Positions 1 to 8,234 of a DNA stretch of 38,996 nucleotides are shown here, piece after piece (the stretch's first letter is position 1; the number at the start of each line of letters is the position of its first letter). The DNA comes from an archaeon (lineage in GTDB: Archaea; EX4484-52; GLR71): positions 1 to 38,996 of the forward strand of contig WTCA01000084.1 of assembly GCA_013138805.1 (NCBI GenBank), written 5' to 3'. A model generated the notes under the pieces. That model did not search any database and was not told where the DNA came from. It saw only the letters and a program-made list of their open reading frames with translations. The position numbers and the translations under genes were made by a program.

Positions 1-5
1 AAAAA

Positions 6-1862
6 TCATTCCCATTCTGTCGTCGCCGGAGGCTTTGATGTCAAATCATAGACAACCCTTGATATACCGTCAATTTCAAGAATCTTAGACACCATCTTAT
101 CTAAAGCATCTTCAGGTATATCTTTTCCAGGTACAGCAGGAACACCGGTCATGAAATCATTTGTGATTATAGTCCTTATCCCTATCGATCTTTTCCCGTC
201 ATCGCCAAAGCTCACAGGAAACAGTATCACAGGCACCTGACTTATGCTCTTCACAAGATTATATTCATCTTGCAAAACATCATTGACTATCTTATCTGCA
301 TTTCGCAGCTGTTCTATAGCATCTTCTGTCAGGTGTGTCGTAGTTACCTGCTCAACCGGTTCATCAACATCATCACCAAAGACATACACGACCCTGTTGA
401 CAGAATGTATCTGTTTAGGTATATCCTTTGCAATCCTGAAAAGCTCAGGCCAGTCTTTTTTCCCGCTAAGGCCGCAAAGATATCCATAGCTCCTCCCGTC
501 ACCCTGGACACCGACTGTCCTTACAGGCAACAACATAGGATTAACAGCCGAAGTGCCAAACCTTTTCAAAGAGTCATTAACTGAAAAATAATCATCAGGC
601 ATATACGGCTTTTCAGCACATATTATCCTCACCGCAAGACCGGGACCTGGGAACGGCTGACGATATACAAGATCATCAGGCAGGCCAAGACTTTTGCCAA
701 GTTCCCGGACCTCATCTTTATGATAGTCTTTCAAAGGCTCAATCACTCTGCCTTTCTCTCTCAGTTCCCTTACAAGGCTTGTGTCATTATGATGCGTCTT
801 TATAATATCAGCCTTTCCGCTTGCAACCTCAGAAGCGCTCTCTATAAGATCCGGCCTCAATGTTCCCTGAACAAGATAGACATCTTCAGGATCCAGGCCT
901 AATTCTCTTATAGCATCTTCTGCAACAGTCATGAAAGTGTTCCCTATTATCTTTCTTTTCTCCTCAGGATCTGTCATCTCATTGAGAGGTCCGATGACCG
1001 ACCCGTCGATTGTGGTTGTAGCTTTGTAAAATGTCTCTGACGCATCTACAACCCTCAACAGGATACCGATATTATTAAGTGCTTCTTTGACCTTTTTGCT
1101 CTCATCCATTCTCATGAAACCATTGTCAATATGAAGCGCATGCACTTTCTCCAATCCTAAAGCCTTGTTCAGAAGAGCCACGCAGACAGAAGAATCCACA
1201 CCGCCGCTTACAAGTACAAGCACTTTCTTGTCTCCGACAGTATCACGTATATATTCAATCGCCTTTATCTCACGGTCTTCCATTGTATAATCACCGGAAA
1301 GCCCGGATATATTATATAAAAAATTCTTCAGCATCTGTTTCCCGTTATCTGTCAGGTCAACCTCTGGATGAAACTGAAGCCCATATAATTTCTTGCCGGG
1401 ATTCTCTATACCTGCCACAATTCCGTCTGAACTCGCAATCACCCTAAAACCGGAAGCCACAGAACTTATACTGTCACCATGAGTTAAAAGAACATCCTGA
1501 TCTCTGCCAAGACTGTCAAAAAGCGACGAATCTATCTCAACCGTAACTTCATGCTGCCCGTCTTCCCTCAATGCTTTCTTCTCAACAGTCCCGCCGAAAT
1601 CATAATTCATCTTCTGCATACCGTAGCATATACCAAGTACTGGTATGCCTAATGAAAATATACCTGAATCAATCTTCGGCGCATCTTTAGAATAGACACT
1701 CTCGGGTCCTCCAGAGATTATGATTGCATCATAGTTTCTAAGAACATCTAAAGTAGTATCACAAGGCAGTATATCAGACTCGATATTCAACTCGCGCACT
1801 CTTCTGTCTATAACTTTACCATACTGCGCACCGGCATCAACTATAGCCACTTTTTCAGCCAT
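6..1862 (-). CDS. guaA: GMP synthase (glutamine-hydrolysing), fused long type
   Basis: Converts XMP to GMP using glutamine and ATP, the last step of guanine nucleotide synthesis, in the cytoplasm. The 618-residue protein has an N-terminal class I glutamine amidotransferase domain (nucleophile C79 in GICYGMQ, H165/E167 in HPEV). An ATP pyrophosphatase domain follows (SGGVDSS, about 219-225), then a long C-terminal dimerisation region ending KPPATTEWE. It is about 90 residues longer than the E. coli type. The C-terminal half has motifs such as [23 protein letters not shown] and ITNDFMTG that I recognise from the eukaryotic-style long enzyme. Many archaea instead encode the two domains as separate proteins. 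The ATG at 1862 is chosen because the track's 33-residue N-terminal extension is hydrophobic and unlike the family, and the GATase fold begins directly at KVAIVDAG. The gene lies 80 bases downstream of a cupin gene on the same strand. The function is near certain. Confidence 0.96.
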   Translation of the reverse strand: MAEKVAIVDAGAQYGKVIDRRVRELNIESDILPCDTTLDVLRNYDAIIISGGPESVYSKDAPKIDSGIFSLGIPVLGICYGMQKMNYDFGGTVEKKALREDGQHEVTVEIDSSLFDSLGRDQDVLLTHGDSISSVASGFRVIASSDGIVAGIENPGKKLYGLQFHPEVDLTDNGKQMLKNFLYNISGLSGDYTMEDREIKAIEYIRDTVGDKKVLVLVSGGVDSSVCVALLNKALGLEKVHALHIDNGFMRMDESKKVKEALNNIGILLRVVDASETFYKATTTIDGSVIGPLNEMTDPEEKRKIIGNTFMTVAEDAIRELGLDPEDVYLVQGTLRPDLIESASEVASGKADIIKTHHNDTSLVRELREKGRVIEPLKDYHKDEVRELGKSLGLPDDLVYRQPFPGPGLAVRIICAEKPYMPDDYFSVNDSLKRFGTSAVNPMLLPVRTVGVQGDGRSYGYLCGLSGKKDWPELFRIAKDIPKQIHSVNRVVYVFGDDVDEPVEQVTTTHLTEDAIEQLRNADKIVNDVLQDEYNLVKSISQVPVILFPVSFGDDGKRSIGIRTIITNDFMTGVPAVPGKDIPEDALDKMVSKILEIDGISRVVYDLTSKPPATTEWE

Positions 1863-1942
1863 ACAACAAGTAAGAATCCTGAAATTTATAATTGTTTTCT
1901 GTGTGATATACCAAAAAAATAAAATAAACATTACAAAAACAA

Positions 1943-2308
1943 TCACAAAAAGACAGAACATTCAGGTGTCCACGCCGGCGCACACACTGCAATAAATTCC
2001 AGGTCACAAGTGCCATATGCAAATATCTGATGCTTCTCCAAAGGCGATATAAATACAGTATCACCGGATTTAACAGGATAATCCTTACCGTTCACAACAA
2101 TCTTACCCTCACCCTTCAATATGCAATATGTCTCCTCAGCCTCAGGATGATAATGCAGGAGAGATGAACATCCCGAAGGAATCACAACATGGGCAACACT
2201 GTGCTTTAAAGCGTCGCCCTGATTCTTCTCACAGCCAATTAGCTCAAAAATAATCTCCCCTTCAGAAGTATCAACACGGTTTCCCTTATCTTTTGTAGTA
2301 ATATACAT
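1943..2308 (-). CDS. small single-domain cupin protein
   Basis: A 121-residue conserved beta-barrel (cupin_2-type) protein of unknown substrate. The first cupin motif gives probable metal ligands H52, H54 and E58 ([10 protein letters not shown]), followed by GEGKIVVNG. The second motif has SGDTVFISP and H93. Such stand-alone cupins include isomerases, dioxygenases and small-molecule binders, so no reaction is assigned. The ATG at 2308 is preferred over the track start at 2365, because the extra 19 residues are cysteine-rich and hydrophobic and a GGTG ribosome-site-like string lies 8 bases before 2308. It is divergent from rfcS and 80 bases upstream of guaA, possibly in one transcript. Confidence 0.85.
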   Translation of the reverse strand: MYITTKDKGNRVDTSEGEIIFELIGCEKNQGDALKHSVAHVVIPSGCSSLLHYHPEAEETYCILKGEGKIVVNGKDYPVKSGDTVFISPLEKHQIFAYGTCDLEFIAVCAPAWTPECSVFL

Positions 2309-2375
2309 GACAAGACACCAACATCCTATACAAAGATATGAACAACAAATAATATAAACAATCAAAAAAAATACC

Positions 2376-2415
2376 TTTTAATATTTATCCTAACAAAATA
2401 ATCTAAGACAGGTGA
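2376..2415 (+). promoter_or_regulatory. rfcS promoter TATA region and ribosome site
   Basis: The T/A-rich box TTTTAATATTTA (2376-2387) lies about 40 bases before the rfcS ATG, which predicts a leader of roughly 15 bases. AGGTGA at 2410-2415, spaced 7 bases from the ATG, fits the archaeal anti-Shine-Dalgarno sequence. The divergent cupin promoter probably shares this intergenic region. Confidence 0.55.
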
Positions 2416-2422
2416 AAGAAAA

Positions 2423-3367
2423 ATGGCGATAGGAATATGGACAGAAAAATACAGGCCCGAGACTCTTGACGATGTCGTTGGCCAAAAAAACATAGTAGAC
2501 AAGCTCAAAGCATTCATCAAAGAGAAATCCTTACCGCACTGCCTTTTTACAGGCTCGGCAGGCATAGGCAAAACAACATCCGCCATCGCCCTTGCAAAAG
2601 ATCTCTACGGCGCAAACTGGAAACAGAATTTCATGGAGACAAACGCATCTGACGAAAGAGGCATTGATGTAGTAAGAAACAAGATAAAAAACTTTGCAAG
2701 AGTAAAACCGTTAGGCTCAGAATTCAAGATAATATTCCTTGACGAATGCGACGCTCTCACACCCCCGGCTCAGCAGGCATTGAGAAGAACAATGGAAAAA
2801 TATACAGCGACAACCAGATTCATCCTGAGCTGCAACTATTCAAGCAAGATAATACCTCCTATACAGTCAAGATGCGCAATATTCAGGTTCGGCCCGATAC
2901 CGGACAAAGACATAATAAAAAGGCTTGAGCACATAGCAAAAGAAGAGAGCGTAAAGATAAAAGACGACGGCATGGACGCGCTTCTGACAGTATCTTCCGG
3001 CGACATGAGACAGGCAACAAACCTTCTCCAGTCAGTCTCTATAACCTCAAAAAGCATAGGCAAAGATGAAGTATACACAGTCGCAGCATCTATGAGGCCT
3101 GAAGAAGTAAAAAAGATTCTCGCCCTCGCACTTGAAAAAAAGTTCCTTGACGCAAGAAAAATCCTTGCAGAGCTCATGCTTGAGCGCGGACTGTCAGGAA
3201 TAGACGTCATAAAAGCATTCCATAAAGAGATACTAGATGCGCCGATAGAAGAAAAACAGAAAGCAGAGCTTATAGACAAGCTGGGCGAGTACGAGTTCAG
3301 GATTGTCGAGGGCGGCTCGGAAGACCTTCAAATAGAAGCATTTTTGGCGCAGATATCTGCTTTATAA
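2423..3367 (+). CDS. rfcS: replication factor C small subunit
   Basis: AAA+ clamp-loader ATPase that, with RfcL, loads the PCNA sliding clamp onto primed DNA. The 314-residue protein shows the RFC box TEKYRPETLDDVVGQ, Walker A GSAGIGKT (44-51), TNASDERGID (73-82), Walker B IIFLDECD (103-110) and the arginine-finger SRC motif (149-151), then the helical C-terminal RFC domain. The length is normal for the archaeal small subunit. The start is supported by AGGTGA 7 bases upstream. rfcL is separate, about 5.5 kb downstream on the same strand, rather than adjacent. The last codons form one arm of an inverted repeat and are partly duplicated downstream (see 3341-3435). Confidence 0.96.
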   Translation: MAIGIWTEKYRPETLDDVVGQKNIVDKLKAFIKEKSLPHCLFTGSAGIGKTTSAIALAKDLYGANWKQNFMETNASDERGIDVVRNKIKNFARVKPLGSEFKIIFLDECDALTPPAQQALRRTMEKYTATTRFILSCNYSSKIIPPIQSRCAIFRFGPIPDKDIIKRLEHIAKEESVKIKDDGMDALLTVSSGDMRQATNLLQSVSITSKSIGKDEVYTVAASMRPEEVKKILALALEKKFLDARKILAELMLERGLSGIDVIKAFHKEILDAPIEEKQKAELIDKLGEYEFRIVEGGSEDLQIEAFLAQISAL

Positions 3368-3377
3368 GCGCCAAAAA
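3341..3377 (+). terminator. perfect 10-bp inverted repeat at the rfcS stop codon
   Basis: TTTTTGGCGC (3341-3350) and GCGCCAAAAA (3368-3377) form a perfect 10-bp stem around a 17-base loop that contains the rfcS stop codon. It is placed like a transcription-end or RNA-stability hairpin, but no long T tract follows, so a terminator role is uncertain. Confidence 0.4.
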
Positions 3378-3384
3378 GGTTCGA

Positions 3385-3435
3385 ATGATAATGAGACTAT
3401 TTTTGGCGCAAGTATCAGCAATTGACAAGAAATAA
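3385..3435 (+). pseudogene. duplicated remnant of the rfcS 3' end
   Basis: A 16-codon reading frame whose middle reads LFLAQVSAI. It copies the FLAQISAL end of rfcS 60 bases upstream, with several base changes. The nucleotide string TTTTTGGCGCA is exact in both copies (3341-3351 and 3400-3410). The best reading is a scar of a tandem duplication or recombination at the rfcS 3' end. A translated micro-peptide is possible but unsupported, as there is no clear ribosome site. Confidence 0.5.
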
Positions 3436-3443
3436 AAAGTTTA

Positions 3444-4058
3444 ATGATTCGCATGTTTAAGAAACTTGCAGACAAGTGCATCCCTGACTATGAGATAGAA
3501 AGCTTTGATAATATCACAGATAATTTTCTCAATACTCTAAAAAACAAAGGCATTAAAGCTATATTTCTTGATGTGGACGGCACCATAACTACTCATTACG
3601 GCATTAAGATAACCGAAGAAGCAAAACAATTTCTTATACATGCAAAAAATAAAGGATTTACTTTGGCATATATCACAAACTGCGACTCTAACAGATCAGA
3701 GATTGTCTCTCAAAAATTTGGAGAATATGTTGACGATAACATATTCTGGCCAGGTAAATACAGCAACAGTATATGGACTGACTGGCTATTAAATATACAG
3801 AACAGAAAACCGTTCAGGCAGGCATACCTCAATGCTGCAGAAAAATTAGGTATAAATATAAAACACTGCGCAATAATCGGCGATCAGTATTCTACAGACA
3901 TCTTAGGAGCTAAAAGAGCAGGCATAAGATACACAATCAAAATAAACAACAACCTTTCATCAAACGAGCCGAAAAAGAAAAGATTTCAGAGAAAGTTTGA
4001 GAACGAAGTCTACAAAAATCTTTTAAAATATACAGACAAACGCCCGGAAAATATATGA
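3444..4058 (+). CDS. HAD-family phosphatase, YqeG-like (subfamily IIIA)
   Basis: Soluble 204-residue haloacid-dehalogenase-fold hydrolase, probably a phosphatase of unknown substrate. Motif I is FLDVDGTIT (D43 nucleophile, D45 acid/base). Motif II is YITNC (about 77-80). A lysine before the last motif (K122) and motif IV IGDQYSTDI (about 145-153, acidic Mg ligands) complete the active site. The absence of a large cap and the motif spacing fit the YqeG-like IIIA group. The lysine/arginine-rich tail (about 175-204) could bind nucleic acid or membrane. The first ATG is 9 bases after the rfcS-remnant stop, and ATG 3453 is an equally possible start. It is likely cotranscribed with rfcS. Confidence 0.85.
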   Translation: MIRMFKKLADKCIPDYEIESFDNITDNFLNTLKNKGIKAIFLDVDGTITTHYGIKITEEAKQFLIHAKNKGFTLAYITNCDSNRSEIVSQKFGEYVDDNIFWPGKYSNSIWTDWLLNIQNRKPFRQAYLNAAEKLGINIKHCAIIGDQYSTDILGAKRAGIRYTIKINNNLSSNEPKKKRFQRKFENEVYKNLLKYTDKRPENI

Positions 4059-4137
4059 ATTTCTCCTGAAACATACTATACTCTTATAAAATATAACTAA
4101 AAACTGAACCTATAAACAACACATAAAAAAACACAAC

Positions 4138-4147
4138 CTTTATAAAG
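4138..4147 (+). promoter_or_regulatory. TATA box of the helicase gene
   Basis: CTTTATAAAG lies 41-50 bases before the helicase ATG, which predicts a leader of about 20 bases. No strong ribosome site is visible in the leader (GGATTG only). The 129-base gap after the HAD gene supports an independent promoter. Confidence 0.55.
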
Positions 4148-4187
4148 AAACAAAGAAACCTATGTGTTGAAAAAGGATTGAACAAAC

Positions 4188-5603
4188 ATGAAATTTGAAG
4201 ATTTAGGACTTAATCCTCTCATTCTAAAACAAGTTAGGACGGAAGGATTCGAAGAAGCGACCGAGATACAGGCAAAAAGTATACCTGAAATCCAGAAAGG
4301 AAAGGATATTGTAGGCCAGTCAGTCACGGGATCCGGAAAGACAGTAGCATTCAGCATACCGATAATAGACAAGATCAGACAAGGAAAAGGTATTCAGACA
4401 CTGATACTTACACCGACAAGAGAACTTTGCATGCAGGTGAAAGATACTTTTGAGACTTTCGGAAAGCCTATGAAGCTGAAAGCAACAGCAATATACGGCG
4501 GAGCAGGGATGGAAGAACAGATAAGAGACCTGAGAAGAACAGAAATTGTTGTCGCAACACCTGGAAGACTTCTTGACCACATCGGAAGAAGGACAATAGA
4601 CCTGAGGAACATAAGATTTCTTATCCTTGATGAGGTTGACAAGATGTTTGAGATGGGATTCGTAGAGGATGTTGACAAGATAATCAATAATATCCCTAAA
4701 GAAAGGCAGACACTGTTATTCAGCGCTACCATGCCAAAAAAAGTGCACACAGTAATAAACAGATACCTGAAAAACCCGGTAATAATCAAAGGGCAGGTAA
4801 CTGTTGACAGAAGCAAGCTCAATCAGACATATTATGATATAGAACAGAACAGCAAGTTTTCCCTTCTTACTTCATTGATAAAGAAAAGAACAAGCGGCCT
4901 GTCACTGATATTCTGCGGAACAAGGCATCAGGTAGATTCCCTGACCAGCAACCTGAAAAAGAACGGCATAAAAGTTATGGCAATCCACGGCGGTCTCACA
5001 CAGAACAAGAGAATCCACGCGCTGGAATCCCTAAAAAACGAGAAGATAGATGTCCTTGTAGCAACAGATGTTGCGGCAAGAGGTCTTGACATAAAGAATG
5101 TCACCCATGTATACAACTATGATGTCCCAAAGACCTCAGAAGAATATATCCATAGGATAGGAAGAACAGCAAGGGCGGGAAAGAACGGCGATGCTGTAAC
5201 GCTCCTATGCGACAGAGACTACGACAATTTCAGGAGAGTGCTGTCTGACAAAAGCCTCAAGGTCGAAAAGCTGGATTTACCGCAATTTGAAAAAATCAGG
5301 TTTGACAGAGGTCTTGGAAAGCCAAGGACTTCAGGATTCGGTGGCGGCGGATACAGAGGCGGTAACGGACCGAAGAGAAACGGCAGCGGATCAAGAGGCA
5401 GCAGCTACGGACAGAGAAGCAGTAATGGACCAAGAAAAAGCAACGACGGACCTAGAAGTGGCGGCTACGGACAGAGAAGCAGTAACGGACCAAGAAAAAG
5501 CAACGATGAACCTAGAAGCGGTGGCTACGGACAGAGAAACAACAGCGGGCCAAAAAGACAAGGCGGATTCGGCAACAGAAGCAACAGAAAAGTTTCTTCC
5601 TAA
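4188..5603 (+). CDS. DEAD-box-type RNA helicase with repetitive RG-rich tail
   Basis: ATP-dependent RNA helicase, cytoplasmic, likely in RNA remodelling or ribosome assembly. The 471-residue protein shows the Q motif region (FEDLGLN to IQAKSIPEI), motif I VTGSGKT (46-52), PTREL (76-80), TPGRLLDH, motif II LDEVD (147-151, alanine replaced by valine), SAT (179-181), a motif IV-like LIFCGTR, TDVAARGLDI and HRIGRTARAG. From about residue 375 a low-complexity Gly/Arg/Ser/Asn tail contains about 20-residue repeats (GYGQRSSNGPRKSND). The tail resembles RNA-binding tails of cold-shock helicases and probably gives non-specific RNA binding. DEVD instead of DEAD is a conservative variation, and all other motifs are intact, so it should be active. 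Confidence 0.93.
   Translation: MKFEDLGLNPLILKQVRTEGFEEATEIQAKSIPEIQKGKDIVGQSVTGSGKTVAFSIPIIDKIRQGKGIQTLILTPTRELCMQVKDTFETFGKPMKLKATAIYGGAGMEEQIRDLRRTEIVVATPGRLLDHIGRRTIDLRNIRFLILDEVDKMFEMGFVEDVDKIINNIPKERQTLLFSATMPKKVHTVINRYLKNPVIIKGQVTVDRSKLNQTYYDIEQNSKFSLLTSLIKKRTSGLSLIFCGTRHQVDSLTSNLKKNGIKVMAIHGGLTQNKRIHALESLKNEKIDVLVATDVAARGLDIKNVTHVYNYDVPKTSEEYIHRIGRTARAGKNGDAVTLLCDRDYDNFRRVLSDKSLKVEKLDLPQFEKIRFDRGLGKPRTSGFGGGGYRGGNGPKRNGSGSRGSSYGQRSSNGPRKSNDGPRSGGYGQRSSNGPRKSNDEPRSGGYGQRNNSGPKRQGGFGNRSNRKVSS
5401..5560 (+). repeat. 60-base tandem repeat in the helicase tail
   Basis: Nearly identical 60-base units start at 5401 and 5461, with a degenerate third at 5521, all beginning GCNGCTACGGACAGAGAA or close variants. 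Each encodes about 20 residues of the RG-rich tail. The high identity at third codon positions implies recent expansion, so copy number may vary between strains. Confidence 0.85.
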
Positions 5604-5622
5604 AATTTTTAATATAAAAAAT

Positions 5623-5652
5623 GATTTTCAGGAATCAATATTTCCTGAAATC
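5623..5652. terminator. bidirectional hairpin terminator between convergent genes
   Basis: GATTTTCAGGAA-TCAATA-TTTCCTGAAATC forms a 9-bp perfect stem plus an outer GAT/ATC extension with one bulge. T-rich sequence lies on the plus-strand 3' side and A-rich (T-rich on minus) sequence on the other. It sits exactly between the stops of the helicase and the minus-strand gene at 5671. Confidence 0.65.
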
Positions 5653-5670
5653 AACCCTATTTTCTTTTAT

Positions 5671-6789
5671 TTATTCTAAAGATTTACTTTCTTTTATCTG
5701 GTCCCACTCATTGAACATGTAAGCTAAATGTTCAGGACGGGTGCCCGACAGATTTGTCATGATACAATTCACAGCGCCTTTAAAGAGTTCAGACACATCA
5801 TCTTTTGTAAAATATAAAAGAGGATAATATTTTTTTGCACCACTGTAAGGGGAGAATTCAACTGCCCCGGATGTCCCATAATCTGTATAAAAGACAAGCC
5901 TATCCTCAGTATCAATAGCCGGCAGATAAGAGATACCACGGCTTGCATATGGTTCCATCATACCAAAAAACGTTTTTTCAACTTTCTTTATATCTGTCTT
6001 ATCAGGCAATTGTGCAAGAATCATATTTTCATAATGAAATGCAAAGTCACGAAAAGCGACACTGTTTAAATCTGGATTTACAATATTACCATCCCAACCC
6101 TGGTTTCCCATAAATTCGCGCCAATTTATCGCTTCAGGAATTTCAATACTGACAGTATCAGCATACTTGAGAACTATAGCGGCAAGGACTGACCAATAAC
6201 AATCATCTGAAAGCAAATAATTGGTTTCAAGCTCTCCGAACAGCACAGCATCATCGCCATCCAATCTTCTCTGATCAGGTTTATAGCAGCTGGAATCTAT
6301 CAGAATCTGATCAATATGCAGATAATTATTATCATCTCCATAAATTCGTGTCTTAAAACCATCTGAACGCCATATATGCTTTGAACCCTGAAGAGCTGAA
6401 GAGTCATCATATTTTTCCTGGAAATAAGCAGCCACAAGACCGTCAAGCTCTGCTATGCTGGAAAAACCAAGTTTCTCAAAACCGTTAATCTCATTTCGGG
6501 TCAGAATACAATCAGTTGCAGCTCCGGATATCATAAAAAGGTCTCTTGACCTTTTACCTGAATCCCCTGATTTTTTCATCCATCTTTCTATAGCTTTCTT
6601 TCTTTCCGGAATTATATCTTCTTCATCAAGAATCTCCTCAATATCAGAAACATCAACAGAAGAGCCGACAGGTATAATAAATTTAGAACACCAATCCTCA
6701 TTGGAACACCAAAACTTATCAATCTTGCTTTTTAGTCCTATTTTCTCAAGAAGCTTATACCCAGCATCAGTTACACCCCAGGATTCCAT
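5671..6789 (-). CDS. hypothetical protein, 372 residues
   Basis: I do not recognise a family. It is a soluble acidic protein with no signal peptide or membrane segment. A basic/acidic helical stretch lies at about 50-90 (ILDEEDIIPERKKAIERWMKK). Aromatic-rich beta segments follow, with many D/N pairs (YGDDNNYLHIDQILID, FYTDYGTSGAVEFSPY). Two cysteines near residues 28 and 34 (FWCSNEDWCS) might form a redox or metal pair. It is the last gene of a four-gene minus-strand run (metallopeptidase-like, queD, pfkB, this), 31 bases after the kinase stop. Cotranscription is likely, but the function cannot be deduced from it. ATG start with the protein opening MESWGVTDAG. Confidence 0.75.
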   Translation of the reverse strand: MESWGVTDAGYKLLEKIGLKSKIDKFWCSNEDWCSKFIIPVGSSVDVSDIEEILDEEDIIPERKKAIERWMKKSGDSGKRSRDLFMISGAATDCILTRNEINGFEKLGFSSIAELDGLVAAYFQEKYDDSSALQGSKHIWRSDGFKTRIYGDDNNYLHIDQILIDSSCYKPDQRRLDGDDAVLFGELETNYLLSDDCYWSVLAAIVLKYADTVSIEIPEAINWREFMGNQGWDGNIVNPDLNSVAFRDFAFHYENMILAQLPDKTDIKKVEKTFFGMMEPYASRGISYLPAIDTEDRLVFYTDYGTSGAVEFSPYSGAKKYYPLLYFTKDDVSELFKGAVNCIMTNLSGTRPEHLAYMFNEWDQIKESKSLE

Positions 6790-6820
6790 ATAAAAGATAT
6801 AAGCATTAAAACTTAAAAAC

Positions 6821-7759
6821 TTATGTCATTTTACGACTGAAAGAAGAGGAATAATCTCCAGCAGGCAAAGGACCGCCATTCTCTATCTTCTTTGCAGTAA
6901 GATATGCTGCATAATTTCCTGCAAGCTTCACATCGTCGCCATAAATCATCATGCCGTGCAGAAAGCATGCGATATGAGTGTCACCTGCACCAGTAGTATC
7001 AACAATATCCTCAACATAAGATGGTTCTATATGATAAAATTTTCCTGCAGAATTGATAATAGAACCCCTATACCCCTGGGTGACAATCACTGTCTGAGGA
7101 CCACGCTCAGATAAAGATTCTGCCATATCGCAAATATCACCAGCATAAGCAATATTAAGATTATCTGCAATATCCGACAAATGCCTTCTGGACACCTGCA
7201 ATATATCAACATTCTCAATAATCCCGGAAAGGTCAGGATTAAGATAAGATTCTAAAGAACCGTCAACATTCTCAAAAAGAAGATGCTCCACATCAAGGCT
7301 TATCATAGAATTACTCAGATTATTTCTCAGGTACCTGACAGAGTCTAAAGGGATCTCATTGTTTTTTCCCAGAGCAAGATGTACATATTTACATTCTTTC
7401 AATTTAGCAATATGCTCTTCAAGAATATCAACAGAATACACAAAACTATCATTCACTGCCTTATACTCGCGCTCCTCAAGATCCCTGTCAAGAAAAACAT
7501 TCTCAAATTCCGGAGTCCTGTCAGATATGAAATTTACAAGCTCTATATTCTCATGTTTAAGGTTATCCAATAAATCAAAGTCATCCATACCCACCTTATT
7601 GAAGACTACTGCCTGCACTCCGAGATTAGCAAGCGCAAGACTGCAGTAATAGCTCTTGCCGCCCACCTTTTCTTCAACAGTACCGTAAAATTTCTTCTTG
7701 ATTATATCTTTAGTGATATACCCGATAACGCCAATCTTGTCTATCTCAATCACAGCCAT
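6821..7759 (-). CDS. PfkB-family (ribokinase-like) carbohydrate or nucleoside kinase
   Basis: ATP-dependent kinase of the ribokinase/PfkB superfamily, 312 residues, cytoplasmic. The N-terminal substrate-binding signature is present as VGGKSYYCSLALANLG (about 32-47), where the usual GGxxxN motif has changed to GGKSYY. The C-terminal signature DTTGAGDTHIACFL carries the anion hole and the catalytic aspartate (GAGD). The altered substrate motif means the acceptor (sugar, nucleoside or other) cannot be named. It starts 16 bases after queD in the same run; a link to the pterin or queuosine/archaeosine pathway is only suggested by proximity. Confidence 0.88.
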   Translation of the reverse strand: MAVIEIDKIGVIGYITKDIIKKKFYGTVEEKVGGKSYYCSLALANLGVQAVVFNKVGMDDFDLLDNLKHENIELVNFISDRTPEFENVFLDRDLEEREYKAVNDSFVYSVDILEEHIAKLKECKYVHLALGKNNEIPLDSVRYLRNNLSNSMISLDVEHLLFENVDGSLESYLNPDLSGIIENVDILQVSRRHLSDIADNLNIAYAGDICDMAESLSERGPQTVIVTQGYRGSIINSAGKFYHIEPSYVEDIVDTTGAGDTHIACFLHGMMIYGDDVKLAGNYAAYLTAKKIENGGPLPAGDYSSSFSRKMT

Positions 7760-7775
7760 CTATAAATTATAAATC

Positions 7776-8129
7776 TTATTCAGCCCTCGCCTCAGCCCAG
7801 GTAGTAGGAGACTCATAGACTCGCACAGTCGTATCAATCTTTGTCTTTAGCTTTACCCTTCTCGCAAATTCGGAAGCGATATTTTCAGCAGTAGGGTTTA
7901 TCTTATCAAAAGGTGCAATCTCATTCAAAAGCTTATGGTCGTAAGGAGTAAAGATTTCCTGCTCCATGATCTCTTTAAGGTCATAGAAATCCATGACAAA
8001 ACCGTCTTTCACTTCCCCGTCAAGCATGACCTCTATCTTATAGGTATGCCCATGTACATTTGCGCACTTGCCTTTATAACCTCTCAAAAAATGCGCACAA
8101 GACATCATGATGCTTTTTCCGATTCTCAT
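7776..8129 (-). CDS. queD: QueD/6-pyruvoyl-tetrahydropterin synthase homologue
   Basis: Member of the PTPS/QueD family that acts on dihydroneopterin triphosphate. In archaea these enzymes serve 7-deazaguanine (archaeosine) or pterin synthesis. With the ATG at 8129 it has 117 residues, the usual size. Zinc ligands are H13 (SCAHFL) and H26/H28 (HGHTY), the catalytic cysteine is C22, PYDHK supplies D64/H65, and YESPTTWAE supplies the conserved glutamate region. The track start (TTG 8225, with ATG at 8222) adds 32 basic residues not seen in the family. That longer form would close the gap to the upstream gene to about 10 bases, so it is not excluded. No other queuosine/archaeosine genes are in the window. 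Confidence 0.9.
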   Translation of the reverse strand: MRIGKSIMMSCAHFLRGYKGKCANVHGHTYKIEVMLDGEVKDGFVMDFYDLKEIMEQEIFTPYDHKLLNEIAPFDKINPTAENIASEFARRVKLKTKIDTTVRVYESPTTWAEARAE

Positions 8130-8234
8130 ATCTTCCACAGTCCTTATTTTTATCTTATGTTTTACTTTTTTCTTTAAAAAGCTTGCTGCACAGTACAAAT
8201 CAAAAGACAGATAAGTTTTCATCAAAAAACGGCC

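Noticed and set aside
1863-1961. 33-residue hydrophobic N-terminal extension of the GMP synthase reading frame
   Set aside because: It precedes the conserved GATase start, is not part of the family, and lies in an intergenic region with its own ATG boundary at 1862.
4083-4108. CTTATAAAATATAACTAAAAACTGAA as another copy of the island leader core
   Set aside because: Only about 12 contiguous bases agree (ATAACTAAAAAC) in A+T-rich sequence; too little to call a copy.
5401-5560. CRISPR-like periodic repeats
   Set aside because: The period is 60 bases with no unique spacers and the sequence is coding; the 18-base repeats at 28435 are also coding.
5287-5679. 130-codon frame over the helicase tail (EAVTDQEKATTD repeats)
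   Set aside because: It is the alternative-frame reading of the 60-base repeats; the helicase frame is continuous with the motor domains.
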